A DNA stretch of 36,962 nt from Candidatus Poribacteria bacterium (lineage in GTDB: Bacteria; Poribacteria; WGA-4E; WGA-3G): positions 1 through 36,962 of the forward strand of contig JAJECK010000129.1 of NCBI GenBank assembly GCA_022822085.1, given 5' to 3'. Numbering within the stretch: the first letter of the stretch is position 1; each line of letters opens with the position of its first letter. This document shows, piece after piece, positions 7,558 to 14,347 of this stretch. A model generated the notes under the pieces. The model was not told the DNA's origin. It searched no databases and saw nothing but the letters and a program-made list of their open reading frames with translations. A program made the translations under genes and the position numbers.

Positions 7558-8280
7558 TTAGTAATACTTTTTCATCTGTGCCCAGCTGACGGCTAACTTT
7601 CCGCGTGAATCAACTGCAAGCACTCTATCCCACGGTATGTTATCACCGTTTCTATCGGCTTGATGTACGTCGTCAAAGTTTGGATGCCCCCAACCTCCGC
7701 TATGTTTATCAATAACCCTAAGTTGGGCAGTTTTACCTTTCAAATCGGAGACATCCCATTCTCTACGTGTCATAGTTTCTGTGTTACTACCGGTCATTGT
7801 TCGTTCAACCTTATCATTAATCAAGAGATTAACACAACATGGATTATTAGCTCCATCATCTCCCCAGGGACGATTGCCGCCTCCCATAAGAAAATTCATC
7901 GTTTCACCGACAATTGTGAACTCAATAGAGGTTAAGGTGCCCTGTGGGAAATCAGGTGCCACACCACCTTGAGCATTCTGCTGCATATCGCCTGGTTTCT
8001 GTCCCAGTTTTGCTCCTTTGTCCGGACCTTGATACCTTTCTGCGAGTCCGAGCCACCAATCCCCTTGATGTTGTGAGGGTTGTCCTCTATCACGTGCTGT
8101 GGGGTTATCACCCCAAGTGGGTTGAAAATCAAATGCTGTTCCTGTTTTCTCTTCCCAGTCAGTAAGGTCTCCTGTTTCAAAATCATTGTTAAATGATCTT
8201 GCAAAAGCCGTGTCTACACTCACTATGACAAAGATTGCGATAAAGCAGAGAATCAGGAGTGATAAAGTATTTTTATTCAT
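7558..8280 (-). CDS. Secreted jelly-roll/CBM-like protein, paralogue 1
   Basis: This 240-residue exported protein has a signal peptide of about 27 residues (LSLLILCFIAIFVIVSVDTAFA). The mature part opens with NNDFETGDLTDWEEKTGTAF. It continues through TSIEFTIVGETMNFLMGGG, VNLLINDKVERTMTGSNTE, REWDVSDLKGKTAQLRVID and SGGWGHPNFDDVH. That order resembles the beta-sandwich module found in GH32-type fructosidases and related secreted proteins, a possible carbohydrate-binding fold without a catalytic domain. It ends with VDSRGKLAVSWAQMKKYY, a tail shared with the broken LamG protein at 185-926. AAGGAG lies 9 bases before ATG. The next gene upstream is a close copy, separated by a 15-bp hairpin. Ligand unknown. 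Confidence 0.75.
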   Translation of the reverse strand: MNKNTLSLLILCFIAIFVIVSVDTAFARSFNNDFETGDLTDWEEKTGTAFDFQPTWGDNPTARDRGQPSQHQGDWWLGLAERYQGPDKGAKLGQKPGDMQQNAQGGVAPDFPQGTLTSIEFTIVGETMNFLMGGGNRPWGDDGANNPCCVNLLINDKVERTMTGSNTETMTRREWDVSDLKGKTAQLRVIDKHSGGWGHPNFDDVHQADRNGDNIPWDRVLAVDSRGKLAVSWAQMKKYY

Positions 8281-8313
8281 CAGTCATTTCTCCTTCTGTT
8301 TAAAAAAGTTGTG

Positions 8314-8347
8314 ATATTCGGTTCATGTTTGTACATGAACCGAATAT
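8314..8347 (-). terminator. 15-bp perfect hairpin between tandem paralogues
   Basis: ATATTCGGTTCATGT (8314-8328) and ACATGAACCGAATAT (8333-8347) are perfectly complementary around a 4-base loop. On the minus strand it follows paralogue 2 by 67 bases, and a run of six T residues (8308-8303) begins 5 bases after the stem. That makes it a possible terminator for paralogue 2, or an attenuator or mRNA stabiliser in the leader of paralogue 1, which starts 33 bases further on. A decayed copy sits at 9317-9348, upstream of paralogue 2. Confidence 0.5.
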
Positions 8348-8414
8348 ATTTGCGATTTACAATTTTCCTTTTTCAATGTATGTAATGGTAATTGATGACC
8401 GTTAGGTCTACCAT

Positions 8415-9125
8415 CTAATAGTACTTCTTAATCTGTGCCCAGCTGACAGCTAACTTCCCACGTGCGTCAACAGCAGTTACCTGTGACCATGGAATATTAT
8501 CTCCACCAGCATCCGCCTGATGCACATCGTCAAAATTAGGATGCCCCCATCCACCACTGCTCTGATCAACTACGACAAGTTGGGCGATTTGCCCTTTCAG
8601 GTCGGATACATCCCACTCTCTGCGTGTCATACTTTCTGTGTTACTACCGGTCATTGTTCGGACGACCTCTTCATCAATGACAAGATTGACGCAACAAGGT
8701 TCAGCTGTGCCCCATGCACGGCTGCCGCCACCCATCAGAAAATTCATTGTTTCACCGACGATTGTGAATTCAATGGAAGTTAATGTGCCTTGCGGGTAAT
8801 CAGGTGCGACACCACCTTGAGCATTCTGTTCCATATCCCCTGGTTTCTGTCCAAGTGCTGCGCCTTTTTCTGGTCCTTGGTATCTCTCTGCAAGTCCGAG
8901 CCACCAATCCCCTTGGTGCTGAGAAGGTTGTCCTCTGTTGCGTGCTGTGGGGTTGTCACCCCAAGTGGGTTGGAAATCAAATGCTGTTCCTGTTTTTTCC
9001 CAGTCAGTAAGATCTCCTGTCTCAAAGTCATTATTAAACGTTCGCGCAAAAGCGATGTCAACAGACATAATGAACAGGATCGCGATAAGAAAAAAAATCA
9101 TTATTGAAAAAGCGAATTTATTCAT
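8415..9125 (-). CDS. Secreted jelly-roll/CBM-like protein, paralogue 2
   Basis: This 236-residue protein is nearly collinear with its neighbour. The signal peptide is MNKFAFSIMIFFLIAILFIM... ending in AFA. The mature part runs NNDFETGDLTDWEKTGTAF, TSIEFTIVGETMNFLMGGG, CCVNLVIDEEVVRTMTGSNT, REWDVSDLKGQIAQLVVVD and SGGWGHPNFDDVH. Main differences are the loss of one residue after DWE and a shortened loop before CCVN (SRAWGTAEPCC against NRPWGDDGANNPCC). The tail VDARGKLAVSWAQIKKYY is kept. GAGGAG lies 9 bases before ATG. It is the middle copy of a tandem array. Near identity in the core and divergence in the loop suggest the duplication is fairly old but the protein is under constraint. Function unknown. 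Confidence 0.75.
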   Translation of the reverse strand: MNKFAFSIMIFFLIAILFIMSVDIAFARTFNNDFETGDLTDWEKTGTAFDFQPTWGDNPTARNRGQPSQHQGDWWLGLAERYQGPEKGAALGQKPGDMEQNAQGGVAPDYPQGTLTSIEFTIVGETMNFLMGGGSRAWGTAEPCCVNLVIDEEVVRTMTGSNTESMTRREWDVSDLKGQIAQLVVVDQSSGGWGHPNFDDVHQADAGGDNIPWSQVTAVDARGKLAVSWAQIKKYY

Positions 9126-9256
9126 CTGATATATCTCCTCTTGTTTAGAAAAATGATAGTAAAATGAGATTAACCTAAGTTTGATAATTCAACCTATAGG
9201 TATCTGTTCGTTAGATTGAGCGGCAAAACCAATATCTTTACTCATTATAGGCAACC

Positions 9257-9286
9257 TGTTGGTTTCGACCCACAACCCAACCTACA
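9257..9286. repeat. Decayed copy of the intergenic repeat seen at 33-62
   Basis: TGTTGGTTTCG...ACCCAACCTACA here aligns with TGTCGGGTTTCG...ACCCGACCTACG at the window start, with one base deleted and several substitutions. It lies in a stretch (about 9160-9310) upstream of paralogue 2 that has no counterpart upstream of paralogue 1, consistent with insertion of a repeat after the duplication. The 294-base gap 9126-9419 otherwise holds only the decayed hairpin at 9317-9348. Confidence 0.45.
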
Positions 9287-9316
9287 CTGTATTAAACTAT
9301 CAACTCACATTATGAA

Positions 9317-9348
9317 ATATTCAGTTCATGAACAAACATAAACCAAAT
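9317..9348 (-). repeat. Decayed copy of the 8314-8347 hairpin
   Basis: ATATTCAGTTCATG followed by CATAAACCAAAT aligns with the hairpin at 8314-8347 (left arm 13 of 14 identical, right arm 10 of 12), but the arms no longer pair perfectly. It occupies the equivalent place between paralogue 2 and the third remnant, showing that the duplicated unit included the intergenic hairpin. Confidence 0.5.
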
Positions 9349-9419
9349 GTCCTTTGTCATTGTGCGGCATGACGTTCTCATGATGTAAGCAATGGTGATT
9401 ACTGATAAATATCTATCAC

Positions 9420-9533
9420 CTAATAATATCTTTTCATCTGTGTCCGACTGACGACTAATTTTCCATGTGCATCAACGACCAAAACTCTATCCCACGATAT
9501 GTTTCCACCACTTGCATCTGCTTGATGTACGTC
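9420..9533 (-). pseudogene. C-terminal remnant of a third secreted paralogue
   Basis: The minus strand reads DVHQADASGGNISWDRVLVV then DAHGKLVVSRTQMKRYY and a TAG stop (9422-9420). This aligns over its full length with the ends of the two intact paralogues. Similarity stops abruptly at 9533, within what was HPNFDDVH. There is no start codon or signal peptide, and the conserved tail Trp has become Arg. It is the truncated third copy of the tandem array. The following 265 bases (9534-9798) are very AT-rich and hold only the inverted repeat at 9628-9668. Confidence 0.75.
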
Positions 9534-9627
9534 ATTGATAATGTAACTATCTTGTTAATAATTACTATATGATATTATATAAATTTATTATATGATTGTC
9601 AAGGGTTATTCAAGCAAGGCAGGGGAT

Positions 9628-9668
9628 TTTAGTTTTCAATATTTCCTAAGAAAATATTGAAAACTAAA
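9628..9668. repeat. 17-bp perfect inverted repeat
   Basis: TTTAGTTTTCAATATTT (9628-9644) is exactly complementary to AAATATTGAAAACTAAA (9652-9668), with loop CCTAAGA. It lies 130 bases before the DUF6807-like gene and 95 bases beyond the breakpoint of the third paralogue remnant. An A/T-rich perfect palindrome of this size could be a terminator, an operator, or the trace of a small mobile element. No target-site duplication was recognised by eye. Confidence 0.6.
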
Positions 9669-9798
9669 TAACCTTGTGATACCATATACTTTATTGAATT
9701 AGCTGCAAAACTAAAGTAATTTGATATATTCACACGAATCTCAAACTAATATGTAATTATTCATAGATTGAATTAAATAGTATAAAATTGGTGAATTC

Positions 9799-10650
9799 AT
9801 GAGCAATTATGATGTAATTATCAATGCCCGAACGCATTTAGTCGTTGAAACAAATTCAGGTCGTTGTTTAGGTGGTGTTGGAACAAATTTTTACCGGCCT
9901 TTTGTCTTTCCGTTCTATACTCCCGCAGGACACACAGTCATCCAAGAGTTTGCCTTTGACCACCCATTCCATAACGGCATATTCGTTGGTCAAGCTCCAG
10001 TGAAAGTTGGTGAACGAGAAGCATGGTTTTGGGGCGCACCACCGCGCCGTTCTTTTACTGATAGACTCTTTGAGAACTTAGGACGAATGGATACACAGAA
10101 GGATATGGAGGTATCTCCGCACGATGTTGGTGTTAAATTTACACAACACATTATTTGGCGTGATGCAAACGAAGAACCGTTGATTAATGAAATACGAACT
10201 ATCAATCTATATGCGCATGATGATGCCACGGTATGTGATATGACAAGTGAAAAAGTTGCTGCTTACGGTGATGTTGAATATCCACAAACAAAATATGGCA
10301 GCATCGGTATGCGAGTTGAACCGAGACTATTACCTGTTATGGGAGGTGTCGTCATAGGTGATAACAATCGGAAAGGCACAGTTAAAGATATTGACGACAA
10401 CACTTCAGATTTTGTCGCATATCAAAATAAACTCCCAGCACACGGACATTTTGGAATCCTTATGACAATACTTGATGAAACATTACGTGGACCTTGGTTT
10501 ATCCGAGATTATGGTATGGCACTCTACAACCCAACACAGACAGGTTCAGTAACAACAAAAGCAGAAAACTCATGGAAAATTGGTCTACGGTTTGTTGCTT
10601 ATGATGCTGAATTGACACCTGAAAGAGTAGAGAAATGGTGTGTGCTATAA
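9799..10650 (+). CDS. DUF6807 / PmoA-like family protein
   Basis: This is a 283-residue cytoplasmic protein without signal peptide. FYRPFVFPFYTPAGHTV, FDHPFHNGIFVG, EAWFWG and the later AAYGDVEYPQTKYGSIGMRV with FVAYQNKLPAHGHFGI resemble the DUF6807 family (annotated by name as methane oxygenase PmoA-like, usually found beside sugar-related dehydrogenases). The DHP-x-HNG motif probably forms part of the pocket. The name does not imply methane oxidation: no other pmo genes are present. Its TAA (10648-10650) is followed at once by the ATG of an ABC transporter ATPase at 10651, so the two are almost certainly cotranscribed and translationally coupled. The ribosome-binding site is weak. A role in handling a transported sugar-like compound is inference. 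Confidence 0.6.
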   Translation: MSNYDVIINARTHLVVETNSGRCLGGVGTNFYRPFVFPFYTPAGHTVIQEFAFDHPFHNGIFVGQAPVKVGEREAWFWGAPPRRSFTDRLFENLGRMDTQKDMEVSPHDVGVKFTQHIIWRDANEEPLINEIRTINLYAHDDATVCDMTSEKVAAYGDVEYPQTKYGSIGMRVEPRLLPVMGGVVIGDNNRKGTVKDIDDNTSDFVAYQNKLPAHGHFGILMTILDETLRGPWFIRDYGMALYNPTQTGSVTTKAENSWKIGLRFVAYDAELTPERVEKWCVL

Positions 10651-12243
10651 ATGGATACCAATATCGTACTTCAGTTAGAAAACATAACTAAAAAATTCGG
10701 TGATCTCGTTGCTGTTGACAATATAAACTTTGAACTAAAATCGAGTGAAATCCATGCGATATTAGGAGAGAATGGCGCAGGAAAATCAACATTGATGAAC
10801 CTCATCTATGGGCTCTTCCAACCTACAAGCGGTACCATCTCTATCTCTGACAATCCAACCATTCTTAGATCACCAAAAGATGCTATTGAACACGGTATCG
10901 GCATGGTACATCAACACTTTATGCTCATTGAGAACCTTACGGTAGCGGAGAATATCGCCCTAACAATTGCACAATTCAGTTCACAAGATGGAGCAATATC
11001 TAACATAGATTCTCAACATAGTCCCACCGGAAGCATACCTCATCTTAGCAAATTTAGATATAAGAAAGAAGAAGCGATACAGATAACCGACGCACTTTCT
11101 AATCAGTTCAATTTACAGGTCGATCCTAAAGCACTTATACGATCACTGTCTGTCGGATTAAAACAACGGGTTGAGATACTTAAAGCACTCGCTGTAGACG
11201 CACGAATTCTAATTTTGGATGAACCCACAGCTGTTCTCAGCCCACAAGAAGTTACCAGTTTTTTTTCTATTCTACGCACATTACAAGCTGATAATCGTTC
11301 TATCATTTTTATTAGCCACAAAATGAAAGAGGTGCTTGAAGTTAGTGATAGAGTTACAGTCTTGCGAAATGGAAAGAAAGTATATTTTGGAAAAACAAGT
11401 GAAACATCCGCACGCGCTCTTGCAAGAGAAATGATTGGAGAAGAAATCGCTGATATAGAAAGAAATGAGACCAAAGCAACAACAGAACTTGTGCTGAATG
11501 TATCAGGTTTGAAAGTACAAGGAAATCGCAAAGAAATTGCTGTGTCGGATATTACATTACAAACATATCGGGGGGAAATTGTAGGTATTGCGGGGGTGGA
11601 TGGAAACGGTCAACGCGAATTAGCAGAGACAATTATGGGATTACGCACTCATGTTGACGGAAAAATTGAGATATTAGGTAGACAACCAAAAGGAACAAAG
11701 AATATCCGAGAATGTGGTGTCGGTTATATCCCAGAAGATAGACAGACAATGGGAATCATTTCTTCTTTTTCCGTTACAGATAATCTATTGTTGAATGCTC
11801 CGCAATTAGATCACATCGCAAAATGGGGTGTAATTGATCAAAAAAAGAAATTTGATATAGCAAAGCATCTAATTGAAACTTATGATATTCGTCCACCAAT
11901 AAAAGACAGAATTTCATCAACACTATCTGGTGGAAATCAACAAAAAATTGTACTTGCAAGAGAAATATCTCCACAACCTGAATTGCTAATCGCTGTTAAT
12001 CCTACTCGTGGATTGGATATCAGTGCTGCTCAATTTGTACATATTAATTTACTTGAACAACGTTCACAGAAAAAGTCTATACTATTGATTTCAACAGAAT
12101 TGGATGAAGTTTTGCAGTTGAGTGATAGATTATTTATTATGTCAAGGGGGAAATTAATTGAAGCAACACCATATAGAGATGACATTGAGACATTGGGATT
12201 ATTCATGACTGGAGAGATGGATACCGATGCCCAACCTGCATGA
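10651..12243 (+). CDS. ABC transporter ATP-binding protein (YufO/NupA, RbsA-like, two nucleotide-binding domains)
   Basis: This 530-residue ATPase has two fused ABC domains. The first has Walker A GENGAGKST (residues 39-47), a Q-loop at MVHQHF, the signature SVGLKQRVEI and Walker B LILDEPTAVLSP. The second has a degenerate Walker A (GVDGNGQREL), signature LSGGNQQKIVLARE and a Walker B-like region LLIAVNPTRGLD lacking the usual Glu, so only one site is likely to hydrolyse ATP efficiently. This is the normal layout for sugar and nucleoside importers with BPD_transp_2 permeases, and the MVHQHFMLIENLTVAENI stretch is typical of the YufO/NupA (BMP-type nucleoside) branch. It abuts the upstream DUF6807 gene and overlaps the first permease gene by 17 bases. 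Confidence 0.9.
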   Translation: MDTNIVLQLENITKKFGDLVAVDNINFELKSSEIHAILGENGAGKSTLMNLIYGLFQPTSGTISISDNPTILRSPKDAIEHGIGMVHQHFMLIENLTVAENIALTIAQFSSQDGAISNIDSQHSPTGSIPHLSKFRYKKEEAIQITDALSNQFNLQVDPKALIRSLSVGLKQRVEILKALAVDARILILDEPTAVLSPQEVTSFFSILRTLQADNRSIIFISHKMKEVLEVSDRVTVLRNGKKVYFGKTSETSARALAREMIGEEIADIERNETKATTELVLNVSGLKVQGNRKEIAVSDITLQTYRGEIVGIAGVDGNGQRELAETIMGLRTHVDGKIEILGRQPKGTKNIRECGVGYIPEDRQTMGIISSFSVTDNLLLNAPQLDHIAKWGVIDQKKKFDIAKHLIETYDIRPPIKDRISSTLSGGNQQKIVLAREISPQPELLIAVNPTRGLDISAAQFVHINLLEQRSQKKSILLISTELDEVLQLSDRLFIMSRGKLIEATPYRDDIETLGLFMTGEMDTDAQPA

Positions 12244-13330
12244 GATATACAAAACCACAAAATCCGTTTGTTTAGCAACTATGGAGAAATACCCAAGAGT
12301 TTTCCAATGGGTAGTGACACCATGCCTTATATTATCTGGGGCGTTTATAACAAACGGAATTATTATGTTTTTATGTGCTTACAATCCAATTGAGGCATAC
12401 ATCGCTGCTATAGCATTAACCTTCGGCACTCTAAGTGGTTTAAGCGAAACATTGGTAAAAGCTACACCGTACTTAATGACGGGCCTATCTGTAGCTATTG
12501 CATTTCGTTGTGGGATATGGAATATAGGGGCTGAAGGTCAGTTTCTAATGGGGGCATTAGCTGCTGCCTTTGTTGGTACAAAGGTGGCACCTGTTCTACC
12601 CAACACTTCTTGGATTGCTATTCCTCTTAGTCTGTCGATTGCAGCAATAGCAGGGGTAATATGGGGTATTGTTCCTGGTATACTCAAACTCACTCGCGGT
12701 GTCAATGAAGTAATTAGCACAATTATGTTCAACTATATCGCTATTTACTTTGTCAGTATGATGATAGATGGTGGGCCTCTTCAGGAAACATCAAGAACAG
12801 GACCACAAAGTGACCCGATAGCCCTTTGGGCAAATTTACCACCTTTGATTAAACCCTTTCGTATTCATTCAGGTATAATTTTAGCGGTTGTATTAGCAGG
12901 TGTCTTAACATTTATTCTATTTCGGACTACCTATGGATATCAACTTCGTGCCGTGGGTGAGGGGGCAGCAGCAGCGGAAGCAGCAGGGATTTCCATTCCA
13001 CACAATACACTCCGCGTCTTTTGTATTAGTGGGGCACTTGCTGCATTAGGCGGTGCTATAGAATTGATGGCACTATCACGTATACTTACAGACAACTTTT
13101 CACCAGGTTATGGATATACTGCAATAGCTGTTGCGTTATTAGCAAGACTGCATCCATTGATAACAGTTGCTTCTGCTCTATTGTTTGGTGCGCTTGCTGA
13201 AGGGTCTTTTGCAATGGAGGCAGAAATCGGTATATCCAGACAGGTTACATGGATGATGCAAGCGATTATACTCCTATTTGTCATCGGTTTTGGTTCTATT
13301 AGATATTTACAAAAACACAAGTCTAAATAA
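12227..13330 (+). CDS. ABC transporter permease 1 (YufP/NupB type)
   Basis: This 367-residue inner-membrane permease of the BPD_transp_2 family (sugar and nucleoside importers) has about nine to ten hydrophobic segments. Landmarks are ATPYLMTGLSVAIAFRCGIW, NIGAEGQFLMGALAAAF, TRGVNEVISTIMFNYIAIY and the cytoplasmic coupling region YQLRAVGEGAAAAEAAGIS. These are characteristic of the first permease of the guanosine/nucleoside system YufOPQ (NupABC). The ATG lies within the end of the ATPase gene (17-base overlap), indicating translational coupling. After its stop, a 7-bp inverted repeat (13331-13350) precedes the second permease gene. Confidence 0.9.
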   Translation: MPNLHEIYKTTKSVCLATMEKYPRVFQWVVTPCLILSGAFITNGIIMFLCAYNPIEAYIAAIALTFGTLSGLSETLVKATPYLMTGLSVAIAFRCGIWNIGAEGQFLMGALAAAFVGTKVAPVLPNTSWIAIPLSLSIAAIAGVIWGIVPGILKLTRGVNEVISTIMFNYIAIYFVSMMIDGGPLQETSRTGPQSDPIALWANLPPLIKPFRIHSGIILAVVLAGVLTFILFRTTYGYQLRAVGEGAAAAEAAGISIPHNTLRVFCISGALAALGGAIELMALSRILTDNFSPGYGYTAIAVALLARLHPLITVASALLFGALAEGSFAMEAEIGISRQVTWMMQAIILLFVIGFGSIRYLQKHKSK

Positions 13331-13350
13331 GGTATGTAATTCAACATACC
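13331..13350. repeat. Small inverted repeat between permease genes
   Basis: GGTATGT and ACATACC pair perfectly around AATTCA in the 48-base gap between the two permease genes. It has no T tract, so it is more likely an mRNA processing or stability feature than a terminator, or chance. Confidence 0.35.
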
Positions 13351-13378
13351 GGATCGGTATTAGGGACAAGGGGACATT

Positions 13379-14338
13379 TTGGAGATATTTGAGAATATAT
13401 TCACATCTATGATACATGCGTCAACGCCTCTATTGCTTGCTGCAATGGGAGAGGTAGTATCACAGAGATCAGGTGTGATAAACATCGGCATTGAAGGTAT
13501 GATGCTTTTCGGTGCCCTTTTTGGATTATTGGGTTCATATTATACATCTGGTTTACCAATTCTTGCTCCCTGGATTTTACCAATTCTCGCTCCGTGGATT
13601 GGTATTCTTACTGCTGGATTAAGTGGTCTGATTACAGCAGCGATATTTTCCTATTTTGCAATTAGACTACGGGGAGATCAAATTGTAATTGGTACGGCAA
13701 TTACATTATTGGCTTTAGGATTTACTGAAGTAGTATATCGAAGGCTATGGGGTGGAATTGACAAACAACTTGGTATACATGATTTCAAAGTAATTGAAAT
13801 TCCTTTACTTGATAACATACCTATAATTGGAGAGATCCTATTTTCTCATAACATAGTTGTCTTTCTTGCTTTTCTACTTGTTCCTTGTGTCTATTTTTTT
13901 CTCTATCATACACAATACGGGTTAAAAGTTCGTGCATGTGGGGAACACCCGAAAGCAATTTCTACTGTTGGATATAATGTCTTAAAAATTCGGACGATAT
14001 GCATGTTGTTCGCTGGAACAATGGCGGGGATTGGCGGGGCATACTTAACGCTTGCTGATGTCCCCTATTTCTCACCGGGAATGACTTTTGGACGGGGGTT
14101 TGTCGCGCTGGCAATAGTTATTTTTGGAAAGTGGCACCCAATAAAAGCATTTGCAGCAGCACTGTTATTCGGCTTAGGATATGCAATGGATGCTCAATTT
14201 CAAGCATTGGGTCTTGGAATACAATATCAATGGTTTAAAATGTTACCCTTTGTTCTCTGTTTAACTGTATTGGCGGGATTTGTCGGACGCGCAGAAGCAC
14301 CACTTGCATTGGGTAGACCTTATGACCCATCCGAATAA
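13379..14338 (+). CDS. ABC transporter permease 2 (YufQ/NupC type)
   Basis: This 319-residue inner-membrane permease is the second BPD_transp_2 subunit. STPLLLAAMGEVVSQRSGV then INIGIEGMMLFGALFG is the signature start of this branch; YGLKVRACGEHPKAISTVG is the coupling region. The TTG at 13379 is taken as start because GGGG lies just upstream (13370-13373) and the next Met (residue 11) would leave almost nothing before the first membrane segment. Residues 59-66 (LPILAPWI) are repeated at once at 67-74 by a 24-base in-frame duplication, which lengthens an early membrane segment or loop. No substrate-binding protein gene follows: the next gene converges with a 9-base gap. Confidence 0.88.
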   Translation: MEIFENIFTSMIHASTPLLLAAMGEVVSQRSGVINIGIEGMMLFGALFGLLGSYYTSGLPILAPWILPILAPWIGILTAGLSGLITAAIFSYFAIRLRGDQIVIGTAITLLALGFTEVVYRRLWGGIDKQLGIHDFKVIEIPLLDNIPIIGEILFSHNIVVFLAFLLVPCVYFFLYHTQYGLKVRACGEHPKAISTVGYNVLKIRTICMLFAGTMAGIGGAYLTLADVPYFSPGMTFGRGFVALAIVIFGKWHPIKAFAAALLFGLGYAMDAQFQALGLGIQYQWFKMLPFVLCLTVLAGFVGRAEAPLALGRPYDPSE

Positions 14339-14347
14339 CTGAAATAG

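Noticed and set aside
1-9700. CRISPR array from the many short inverted repeats
   Set aside because: The repeats are palindromic elements scattered singly in different gaps, without regular spacers or cas genes.
9799-10650. Methane oxidation gene because of the PmoA-like family name
   Set aside because: It is not a membrane monooxygenase subunit, and no pmoB or pmoC is present; the name reflects family labelling only.
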